A stretch of 8,381 bases of DNA from the NCBI GenBank assembly GCA_043806315.1, contig JAZDHF010000199.1, positions 1 through 8,381 of the forward strand, read 5' to 3'. Numbering within the stretch: the first letter of the stretch is position 1; every line of letters starts with the position of its first letter. The position numbers were made by a program, and so were the translations under genes. The notes beneath the pieces are model-generated. The model had not been told where the DNA came from and made no database searches. It saw only the letters and a program-made list of their open reading frames with translations. Source of the DNA: SBAX01 sp043806315. Its GTDB lineage: Bacteria; Planctomycetota; Phycisphaerae; UBA1845. Of this stretch, positions 1 through 5,648 are shown piece after piece.

Positions 1-336
1 CATTGTCGTGTCGCTGCCGCTCCACGCTCTGATGGGGGTCGTGTCGCTGCGTCGGCGCAGGACGATCGTCCCGGCAATCAGAACGGCGAGGGCCATGACC
101 ACGAGACCCCACTCGCCGACGGTGGGGACGTTGCACTCCGCGCCGTTGGCGGCGCAGGTGGTCCCCACGCCCAAAGATCGTCCGCTGCACAACTCCGGCG
201 GGAGATCGATGCACGGCTGCCCGGGCCGACAGCAGGCCTCAGGGGCGACGCCGGCGCGGGCGGTCGAGGCGGATACGCCCACGATGGGCATGGTCAGCAG
301 AGCGAGAACACAACCCCGGTCCAATAGCGCGCACAT
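1..336 (-). CDS. Secreted Cys-motif protein with IPTL-CTERM-like sorting signal, partial (3' end off the window)
   Basis: I read 112 codons from the ATG at 336-334 to the window edge with no stop, so the C-terminus lies to the left. Residues 8-28 form a hydrophobic signal peptide with a plausible cut after ARA (28). Six cysteines follow at 35, 36, 42, 50, 61 and 68 in an ACC-x5-C-x7-C-x10-C-x6-C pattern, resembling a Cys motif I know from planctomycete secreted proteins. Residues 70-77 read VPTVGEWG, close to the IPTL-CTERM motif, followed by a membrane segment (78-93) and RRR (94-96). The start is supported by GAGGGAGA at 350-343, six nt upstream. Such signals are thought to direct export and envelope sorting. 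Oddly, the frame continues at least 16 residues past RRR, where these domains usually end. The function of the body is unknown. Confidence 0.8.
   Translation of the reverse strand, partial: MCALLDRGCVLALLTMPIVGVSASTARAGVAPEACCRPGQPCIDLPPELCSGRSLGVGTTCAANGAECNVPTVGEWGLVVMALAVLIAGTIVLRRRSDTTPIRAWSGSDTTM
5..50 (-). repeat. 13-bp direct repeat, 33 bp apart, in the C-terminal tail
   Basis: GTCGTGTCGCTGC occurs at 5-17 and again at 38-50. The 33-bp offset is exactly 11 codons, so both copies encode the same peptide, SDTT, in the tail after the RRR cluster of the IPTL-CTERM-like protein. Only two copies are visible because the window ends here. Confidence 0.6.
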
Positions 337-406
337 GATAGGTCTCCCTCGTGTCCACCTGTCGTTGGCAATGGAGATCTCGATGACGCGCGGTTTACAG
401 CCCCAA

Positions 407-425
407 CGCTCTTATTGCAAGAGCG
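407..425. other. Perfect 7-bp stem-loop in the leader of the IPTL-CTERM-like gene
   Basis: CGCTCTT (407-413) and AAGAGCG (419-425) are exact reverse complements around a 5-nt loop. The element lies about 70 bp upstream of the start codon at 336. Neither side has a T tract, so it is not a standard intrinsic terminator. On the minus strand TTGCAA followed 15 nt later by TGTAAA overlaps it and could be a weak promoter, which would make the inverted repeat a possible operator. Both roles are inferred. Confidence 0.4.
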
Positions 426-485
426 ATTCCGCACCGTTTCGGGCTGCCAAGCACGCCCTACCCGGACTGTAGGCGGCGGACCCTT

Positions 486-533
486 GACCGACGAGGAAGT
501 CGGTCCCCCAGGCTTGTCCTGAGCCTCGAAGGA
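486..533. repeat. Intergenic hairpin plus short palindromic repeat-like sequence
   Basis: GACCGAC (486-492) and GTCGGTC (499-505) form a perfect 7-bp stem with a 6-nt loop, just after the stop of the lipoprotein gene on the minus strand. Next to it, 511-533 contains CTTGTCCTGAGCCTCGAAGG, which resembles a short dispersed intergenic repeat I recall from many unrelated bacterial genomes (CTTGTCCTGAGC...TCGAAGG). No T run follows on either strand, so termination is not established. Dispersal in this genome cannot be judged from one window. Confidence 0.4.
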
Positions 534-542
534 GCGGTCCCC

Positions 543-1415
543 TCAACCTGCGGCGTTCTTGACGTGGATCGAGCCGTTATGGGTCACCACACCGAGCGTG
601 CCGCCGCCGGAGCCGAGCTTGCCCGTCAGTTGTCCGGCGGACTTTTCGCGGTCGATCAGCGGCGCGTCGCAGTGAATCCGGCCGTTGTGCGTCTGACACT
701 TCAGGGTCGCTGCCGTGTCTTTGCCGACCGCGAGACGGACTTCGCCGTTGTGCGAGATGATGCTCCCCGTCACGGCCGCGCATCCCGACAGGTCCACCGA
801 GGCTTCGCCGTTGTGCGTGCTGACGGTCACCTGCGGCCCGGAGTATTTCACGTCCACATCGCCGTTATGCGTTTCCGCATTCAGCTTTCCACCGCTGGAA
901 CGGACCGTGACCTGCCCGTTGTGCGATACGGCCCGCACCTCCCCGGTCACCTCAGCCGCCGCGATCGCCCCGTTGTGCGTCTCGACGTCCAGGTTGATAG
1001 TCCCCGGAGCTCGAATGGCGAAGCTCACGTCCCCGCTCCACCGCGATTTCTTCGGCATCTTCCACTTCCAGCCGATCCGCGTCTTGCCGCTCCCCGTCGG
1101 CTCGACAAAGACGTCGATCGCGGCCAACGCTTCTTCCGCGTCCGCCCTTGTCGTTCCGCCGGCCTTCTTCGTGATCGTCACCAACGCAGCGTCGCCCGCC
1201 GGTTGGCTTTGGAAATCAATCTCCCCGTTGTGCGTCACCACCTCCAGCGCGGTCAAACCGGCGGTGTCGATGGGACGTTCCTCTGCGGCCTCGGTCCAGA
1301 CCAACGGTCCGCCCCAAGACCGACAGCCGTCGTCCACCGCAACGATGACGCAGCCCGACGCCCAGAGAGAGATCATGGCCGTACAAGCATGGATCAGTTT
1401 CGATCGAATGTTCAT
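543..1415 (-). CDS. DUF4097-like beta-solenoid lipoprotein with eight HNG repeats
   Basis: This encodes a 290-residue predicted lipoprotein. A short basic N-terminus and hydrophobic segment end in WASGC, with Cys22 as the likely lipidated residue; Ala at -3 is a weaker lipobox than Leu. The rest is beta-rich and punctuated by T/S-H-N-G at 62, 147, 165, 183, 201, 222, 243 and 279. Four copies are exactly 18 residues apart, then 21, 21 and 36, as expected for rungs of a beta-solenoid. The repeat style matches DUF4097-type putative adhesin proteins, whose molecular function is not known. A region at 85-125 ending in the basic stretch WKWKMPKKSR interrupts the repeats. The start is supported by AAAGGAGC at 1434-1427, 11 nt upstream. 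It lies downstream of the kinase gene on the same strand, but a 308-nt gap suggests its own promoter. The fold is inferred from periodicity. Confidence 0.85.
   Translation of the reverse strand: MNIRSKLIHACTAMISLWASGCVIVAVDDGCRSWGGPLVWTEAAEERPIDTAGLTALEVVTHNGEIDFQSQPAGDAALVTITKKAGGTTRADAEEALAAIDVFVEPTGSGKTRIGWKWKMPKKSRWSGDVSFAIRAPGTINLDVETHNGAIAAAEVTGEVRAVSHNGQVTVRSSGGKLNAETHNGDVDVKYSGPQVTVSTHNGEASVDLSGCAAVTGSIISHNGEVRLAVGKDTAATLKCQTHNGRIHCDAPLIDREKSAGQLTGKLGSGGGTLGVVTHNGSIHVKNAAG
573..977 (-). repeat. Coding repeat: HNG units with an 18-residue (54-bp) period
   Basis: Seven of the eight HNG motifs of the lipoprotein fall here. The DNA copies are mostly CACAACGGC (read on the plus strand as GCCGTTGTG), with CATAACGGC or a similar variant in two. 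Distances are 54, 54, 54, 63, 63 and 108 bp. Flanking residues differ between units, so these are diverged protein repeats and not recent DNA duplications. Confidence 0.8.
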
Positions 1416-1479
1416 GGATCACCAACGCTCCTTTACGCGACAACTACGCGACAAGGTGAACCGACTCACCTTCGCCTCG

Positions 1480-1500
1480 CCCTTTCCCCGCAGGAAAGGG
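1480..1500. repeat. Perfect 8-bp inverted repeat with 5-nt loop
   Basis: CCCTTTCC (1480-1487) and GGAAAGGG (1493-1500) pair exactly around CCGCA. It sits 65 bp before the lipoprotein start and would lie in its 5' leader if the promoter at 1523-1550 is real. There is no T tract. The sequence resembles a CCCTCTCC-CGCA-GGAGAGGG family of short intergenic repeats that I recall as widespread in bacteria, so it may be a dispersed element and not a gene-specific control site. Confidence 0.5.
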
Positions 1501-1522
1501 AGTCCGTCTATTCGACAGTCCT

Positions 1523-1550
1523 ATTCTGCTATGGTGAGCCGCTATTTCAA
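1523..1550 (-). promoter_or_regulatory. Possible sigma70-type promoter for the lipoprotein gene
   Basis: On the minus strand TTGAAA (1550-1545) is followed after 16 nt by CAGAAT (1528-1523), matching consensus at 5/6 and 4/6. It would give a 5' leader of roughly 100 nt containing the 1480-1500 hairpin. Spacing is one base short of the optimum and planctomycete promoters are poorly characterised, so this is tentative. Confidence 0.3.
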
Positions 1551-1723
1551 ACCACCCCTGGACTTCTGACACATTTTTACCGACCAACCGCCGGCCCGCC
1601 GAGGAATTACGGCTCCCAGCCGGTTCGGGCATGGGTTCCAGTGGTTTCGTCGCGTCTGCGCCGGCATCAACAATCTCGCCGGTAGGCGCAGCGCAAGAAT
1701 CCCCCAAACCATGCACCCGACAC

Positions 1724-4696
1724 TCATTTTTCCGATGACGCTGTCGCGCGCCATTCGGCAGCACGCTCGGGCCGTTGCGAAACCTCAAAGAGTCGAACCA
1801 GATTGGCGCGAACCGCTTTGGTCCGAGCATCGTCGTCGCCCAGTTGAATCTTGAGGCCGCTGTACGCTGTAAGTAAGTGCTGCTCGGCTTCGTCGTAGTG
1901 TTCCATAGACGTGAGGCAGTTGCCCAAGGATCCGTGGAACGCCGCCGTCATCCAGTGCCCTTGCGGCATCGCGTGTTCCGCGAGTTCTACTACTCTACGG
2001 TACATTCGTTCGGCATCGGCCGACTTGCCCTGTTTCTCCAGCACGGAGGCGACGTTGTGCATAGGAACGAGGGTGCCCGGGTGCGCTTCACCCAGCGTTC
2101 GCAGACTGCTCGACAGTGCTCGCCGAAACAGAGGCTCGGCCTGGTCGTATTTGCCCTGTTTGCTGAGGACGAACGCCAGCTCATTGTAAAGACGCACCGT
2201 ATCTGGATGATCCTCGCCGAGATCGCGCGAGCGAATCTCAAGAGCCTGGCGAATCGGCGTTTCAGCTTCTTCATAGCGTCCCTCAAGGCTCAGACCTCGG
2301 CCTCGAACTTCGTAGCCGCGCGCTCGCAATTGATTCGCGCGCGGACTGTCCTCCGTCGGAATCGCGAACGCCTTTCCAAGCGCGTCATCGGCGTCCCGGT
2401 GTTCACCGAGCTCATGTTGGGTCCATGCCAGCCCGATGTAGGCATCGGCCGTCTGCGTATGCCGGTCTCCGAGCGTCTCGAGATCGACTTCCAGCGCCTC
2501 CCTCAGCAGGTCCCGCGCCTCGGTGAATCTTCCTTCGAGGATCAGCGTAAGGCCTAAGTTGGCGCGACACAGCGCCGCTTCGGGGTGGCGTCCTTCCGAG
2601 AGCGATCGCCATGTTTCAAGCGCCTCCCGGTACAGCGTCTCGGCTTCTGGATATCGTCCCAATCCCGCAGCGTTCCACGCCTGGTTGTTGAGGGCCCGGG
2701 CCGTCTGCGGATGCCGATCGCCGAGCCTGCTCCGAGCCCAGTCGAGAAGTCGTCGTAGCAGCGGCTCGGCGTCGCCGTACTTCCCCTCATCGTTGAGCAC
2801 CAAAGCAAGGCTGTTGCACAGCGACACCGTGTCACGATGATTTTCGCCGACGGATTCCCGCAAGCGTTCGTACGCGTCCCTCAGGATTGTTTCGGCTTCC
2901 GAAAATCGTCCCTGTTTCCATCTCAGGACGCCGAGCTGGCCGCGGGCTTCGAGAACCTCCGGATGGTCCGCTCCGAAAGTACTACTCAGCGCGTCTGCGG
3001 CTTCCGAAAGCAGCGCATCGGCTTCGGCGAATTCGTCGCGATTGGCGAGCACGGATCCTAAATCACGCATGAGGCGGGCTCGCCGCCTCGTGAATTCGGG
3101 CTCCGCGTCGTTGGGAAGCGCCTGGGCCGTCGTGAGGGCGGCTCTAAGCTGGGCCTCCGCCTCCTGATAACGCCCGAGGCTGCGATACGTCGTTCCGAGG
3201 ACGCTGCGGACGCCCGTCGTCACCGTGGGATCGTCGTCGATCGCGGAGTCAAGAGTCCGTGTCGCTTCGTCGAGTAGTTCGCGTACGGTGACGTCTCGCC
3301 CAGGAAAGTTCTCGGGGTCCGCGGCGGCGAGCATGTCCTGAAGAAACCTGTTGATCCGCTCTGCCGTTCGAGCGGCGCTTCGGGCCGCCTCTTCGGCCTT
3401 CTCGGTTCGCTCAAGGCGGGTTTCAGCCAACCGGCGCTGCGACCGCTCCTCCGCCCGAGCGCCCTCGGCCATCGCGCGGAGGCGGTCGGACTGCCGGTAG
3501 AGGACGCTCATCCAGATGGCAGCCCCGCCCGCCAAGAGGAATAGCAGGCTGATAAGGATAAAAGCAACCTTGTTTCGGACGACGAGTTTTCGCAGTTGAT
3601 ACAACGCCGTCGGCGGCTTGGCGAGAATGGGTTGTCCCGAAAGGAAACGTTGAATGTCCTCGGCCAGGTCAATCGCCCCGGCAAACCGACCCGCAGGCTC
3701 CTTTTCCAAGGCCTTCATCACGATCGTGCTGAGTTCGCCGGGCAAGTCCCGTCTGAGGTGGCTGGGCTGCGGCGGAATCGTCTCGCAAATGGATCGCACC
3801 GCCTCATGCAGCGATGACGAGGAAATGTCGTAGGGCAGCCGATCGACGAGCATCTGGTAGAGGATGACGCCGAGGGAGTAGACGTCCGTACGAACGTCGA
3901 TTTCATCGGCGCGCCCCCGAGTCTGCTCCGGACTCATGTAAGTGAGGGTGCCGGCGATCCGTCCCGGTTCGGTAACGACCGTCGTCATCGCTACGTCGGC
4001 GTCGGTGATTCGAGCCAGGCCGAAGTCCAGGACCTTCGGATCTCCGCGTGCGTCGACCAGAATATTCGAGGGCTTCAGGTCGCGGTGGATCACTCCGCGC
4101 TGGTGGGCGTAGCCGACGGCCTTGCACACTCGGACGAACAGCTCCAATCGCGCCCGCAGCGGCAGCGGCGCCTCCGATCCGACGTCGCCGTGGCCGAGGA
4201 CATGTCGCAACAACGGCGCCCCGTGAACGAGCTCCATGGCGAAGAAATGCTCACCCTCCTCCGTACATCCCGCTTCGTAGATTGCGGCGATCCCTTGGTG
4301 GTTGAGTCGGGCGAGCGTCAGGATCTCGCGTTCGAAGAGTCGGAGGTAATGATCATCAGCCGATCGACTTCCTCGAACGACCTTGAGGGCGACGAGCCGT
4401 TGTGGATTCTTCTGACGGGCTTCGTAGACGATTCCCATTCCGCCGCGGCCCAGTTCTTGAAGAATCTCATATTGACCGATCCGCGCAGGCCCGGCGCGTT
4501 TCGCCGGTCCCGACGTGGAGACGCCGGCCATTTCGCTCAGAAGTTTGCCTACGCCGGCGCCCGCCGGCGCGCCGTCGTCAGCCAAACGATCGAGCGCTTG
4601 GCTGCGCCCTCGCCACATTTCTCGAAGTGCGTCGTCTACCTGATCGTCGAAACTCGAGGAGGGGTCATTATTCATGTCGCCCGTCGGGTTCTTCAT
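1724..4696 (-). CDS. Membrane-anchored Ser/Thr protein kinase with C-terminal TPR array
   Basis: This is a Hanks-type kinase of about 990 residues (numbering from the ATG at 4696). The glycine loop GRGGMG (83-88), Lys105 of VALKVV, Glu124, catalytic HRDLKPSN with Asp206, DFG at 224-226 and SPE at 255-257 are all present, so it should be active. A single membrane segment (377-400) is followed by a charged, probably coiled-coil stretch (401-448). About eleven TPR units of exactly 42 residues (492-971) resemble the kinesin-light-chain-like class. The kinase domain would be cytoplasmic and the TPR part on the other side of the membrane. The frame extends to 4753, but that start lies well inside the sigma gene; 4696 has GGTGGG just upstream, and 4675 is the other candidate. 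The 29-nt overlap with the sigma gene indicates co-translation. The likely role, by family analogy, is phosphorylating or otherwise controlling that sigma factor. The substrate is not shown by sequence. Confidence 0.92.
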   Translation of the reverse strand: MKNPTGDMNNDPSSSFDDQVDDALREMWRGRSQALDRLADDGAPAGAGVGKLLSEMAGVSTSGPAKRAGPARIGQYEILQELGRGGMGIVYEARQKNPQRLVALKVVRGSRSADDHYLRLFEREILTLARLNHQGIAAIYEAGCTEEGEHFFAMELVHGAPLLRHVLGHGDVGSEAPLPLRARLELFVRVCKAVGYAHQRGVIHRDLKPSNILVDARGDPKVLDFGLARITDADVAMTTVVTEPGRIAGTLTYMSPEQTRGRADEIDVRTDVYSLGVILYQMLVDRLPYDISSSSLHEAVRSICETIPPQPSHLRRDLPGELSTIVMKALEKEPAGRFAGAIDLAEDIQRFLSGQPILAKPPTALYQLRKLVVRNKVAFILISLLFLLAGGAAIWMSVLYRQSDRLRAMAEGARAEERSQRRLAETRLERTEKAEEAARSAARTAERINRFLQDMLAAADPENFPGRDVTVRELLDEATRTLDSAIDDDPTVTTGVRSVLGTTYRSLGRYQEAEAQLRAALTTAQALPNDAEPEFTRRRARLMRDLGSVLANRDEFAEADALLSEAADALSSTFGADHPEVLEARGQLGVLRWKQGRFSEAETILRDAYERLRESVGENHRDTVSLCNSLALVLNDEGKYGDAEPLLRRLLDWARSRLGDRHPQTARALNNQAWNAAGLGRYPEAETLYREALETWRSLSEGRHPEAALCRANLGLTLILEGRFTEARDLLREALEVDLETLGDRHTQTADAYIGLAWTQHELGEHRDADDALGKAFAIPTEDSPRANQLRARGYEVRGRGLSLEGRYEEAETPIRQALEIRSRDLGEDHPDTVRLYNELAFVLSKQGKYDQAEPLFRRALSSSLRTLGEAHPGTLVPMHNVASVLEKQGKSADAERMYRRVVELAEHAMPQGHWMTAAFHGSLGNCLTSMEHYDEAEQHLLTAYSGLKIQLGDDDARTKAVRANLVRLFEVSQRPERAAEWRATASSEK
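1784..3226 (-). repeat. TPR array with an exact 42-residue (126-bp) register
   Basis: In the kinase C-terminus the (D/E/G)-x-H-P-x-T turn recurs with His at 578, 620, 662, 704, 746, 830, 872 and 914 (numbering from 4696). All are multiples of 42 apart, and the units at 788 and 956 keep the register without the His. Each unit carries the G-R/K-Y/F-x-E/D-A-E core of TPR helix B. Two more degenerate units precede them. No insertion breaks the register across about 480 residues. Confidence 0.85.
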
Positions 4697-5327
4697 CGGT
4701 CCCACCGAACTCACTCGTGCCCAAGACCTGCCCGCGAAACGTCCGAATCGCACGGAGCAGTAGCATCGACGCAGCCCGCCGCGTGACGCCCAGTTGCCGG
4801 GCGATCTCGCCGGTCGTCAGTTGGTCAATAAGCGCTAACGTGACGACTTCGCGGTACTCGGACTTAAGCTGTCCCAGCGCCGTAAGGACGACGGAGATTT
4901 GGTCCGCCTGCCCGGCCGCGCTCGAGGGGGACAGGCCGCTGGCGGACAGAAACTGCCAGAGCGGTCCCGCTTGCGAAGCGTCCGCGACCGTCGTCTCAAG
5001 CGAAACCATCGGCCTTCGATTTGGGCTGCCGTGATTGCGTCCTCGCAGGAAGTCGGCCACACGCCGCCGGACGATCACGGAAACGAGCGCCCGCAACCCG
5101 CCGACCGTGCAATTCTCAAGACGAGGCAGGCTCTCGGCTACAGCCACCATCACGACTTGGGCAATGTCGTCGAGAACGTCGAAGTGGCCGGGGTCCGGGC
5201 TGAGTCGCGCCCCAACCATCAACCGGACCTGGGGTAGCAGCACATCGGCTACGCGCTCCCGATCCGCCATGACCCCCGTAACGGCGCCGCGGACCGTTTC
5301 ATCCGAAAGTCCTTCGGCTCCGTACAT
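4668..5327 (-). CDS. ECF-type RNA polymerase sigma factor, kinase-linked
   Basis: This encodes about 219 residues from the ATG at 5327; a TTG at 5345 in the same frame would add six, and an in-frame TAG lies just upstream of that. Region 2 is recognisable at about 44-95, with D-D-I-A-Q at 53-57 matching the conserved DLVQ core and LP at 67-68. A variable linker follows (about 98-140). Region 4 (about 148-198) ends with a helix-turn-helix, LTTGEIARQLGVTRRAASML. There is no ribosome binding site of note at any start. It directs polymerase to a specific promoter set. The kinase start lies inside its 3' end, and no anti-sigma gene is adjacent. Planctomycete sigma factors of this type linked to Ser/Thr kinases are an established genomic pattern, so control by phosphorylation is plausible. 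Region 2 is more divergent than usual. Confidence 0.85.
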   Translation of the reverse strand: MYGAEGLSDETVRGAVTGVMADRERVADVLLPQVRLMVGARLSPDPGHFDVLDDIAQVVMVAVAESLPRLENCTVGGLRALVSVIVRRRVADFLRGRNHGSPNRRPMVSLETTVADASQAGPLWQFLSASGLSPSSAAGQADQISVVLTALGQLKSEYREVVTLALIDQLTTGEIARQLGVTRRAASMLLLRAIRTFRGQVLGTSEFGGTDEEPDGRHE

Positions 5328-5414
5328 GTGCAGCAATTCTATCAATTCTCGCTCGCCGCACCAACGCCTCTACGGGACCGAGAAGTTGTAAACCCGTCCC
5401 CGGGGCGGCAGCAC

Positions 5415-5432
5415 CCGATCCGCCCGGATCGG
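5415..5432. promoter_or_regulatory. Exact 8-2-8 inverted repeat, candidate operator
   Basis: CCGATCCG-CC-CGGATCGG is symmetrical over all 16 arm bases. The two-base centre makes it a poor RNA hairpin but a typical layout for a dimeric DNA-binding protein. It lies 88 bp upstream of the sigma start and 217 bp before the surface-protein start. No regulator gene for it is visible in the window. Confidence 0.45.
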
Positions 5433-5529
5433 ACAGGCCACACTGGGTCGAGACCTGTCTGCGACCTTCCTTCGCGGAATCCCTCGTTACCTTTCGCGAC
5501 CGCGCACGACTATAGGAATAGGCGACCCC

Positions 5530-5562
5530 ACGGGAGTTCCAGGTCTCCAAACGGTCTCCCGT
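5530..5562 (+). other. Spaced 7-bp inverted repeat in the surface-protein leader
   Basis: ACGGGAG (5530-5536) and CTCCCGT (5556-5562) are exact complements 19 nt apart, ending 87 nt before the start codon at 5649. A GGTCTCC direct repeat sits between and within the arms. It could be a leader hairpin or part of an operator. Role unknown. Confidence 0.35.
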
Positions 5563-5632
5563 ACAGAGGGTCATGGATGAGGCGTCGACCTGCCGCGAGG
5601 CGTGAGGTTGCCGCCGGCGTGGTCATCAATAA

Positions 5633-5641
5633 AGAGGAGGT
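5633..5641 (+). promoter_or_regulatory. Strong ribosome binding site fixing the surface-protein start
   Basis: AGAGGAGGT ends 7 nt before the ATG at 5649, a near-ideal Shine-Dalgarno. It rules against the many upstream codons in the same open frame and agrees with the signal peptide that begins at 5649. Confidence 0.8.
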
Positions 5642-5648
5642 CCGAGGA

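Larger units (their letters stand above)
1416..1723. other. 308-nt intergenic region, no gene seen
   Basis: This separates the kinase stop from the lipoprotein start, both on the minus strand. It contains a strong inverted repeat (1480-1500), a possible promoter (1523-1550) and the lipoprotein ribosome binding site (1427-1434). Short open frames cross it on both strands but have no recognisable protein content. No clear intrinsic terminator was found after the kinase gene. Confidence 0.6.
5328..5648. other. 321-nt divergent intergenic region between sigma and surface-protein genes
   Basis: It lies between genes transcribed in opposite directions and should hold both promoters. It contains an exact inverted repeat (5415-5432), a second spaced inverted repeat (5530-5562) and the strong ribosome binding site of the plus-strand gene. 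A weak plus-strand promoter is possible: TTACCT at 5487 and TATAGG at 5511, spaced 18. The long plus-strand frame that crosses it is not coding: it is proline/arginine-rich and ends at a real signal peptide start. Confidence 0.6.

Noticed and set aside
8..472. 154-codon plus-strand frame at the left edge
   Set aside because: It is antisense to the IPTL-CTERM-like gene, which shows signal peptide, Cys motif, sorting signal and ribosome binding site; the plus-strand product shows none of these.
573..977. Regularly spaced GCCGTTGTG repeats suggestive of a CRISPR array
   Set aside because: Repeat cores are only about 10 bp, spacing changes from 54 to 63 and 108 bp, and every copy is in frame and encodes HNG.
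564..1685. Long plus-strand open frames (up to 373 codons) opposite the lipoprotein gene
   Set aside because: They are antisense reflections of the repeated HNG codons in GC-rich DNA; the translations are Arg/Pro/Val-rich, have no domain or ribosome binding site, while the minus-strand frame has a signal peptide and a regular repeat.
1444..1830. Minus-strand frames of 128 and 70 codons between kinase and lipoprotein
   Set aside because: They begin inside the kinase 3' end in another frame, have no recognisable content, and cross the inverted repeat and putative promoter.
5328..5648. 107-codon upstream extension of the surface-protein frame
   Set aside because: The extension has low-complexity Arg/Pro content and covers the divergent promoter region. 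The signal peptide and strong ribosome binding site both fix the start at 5649.
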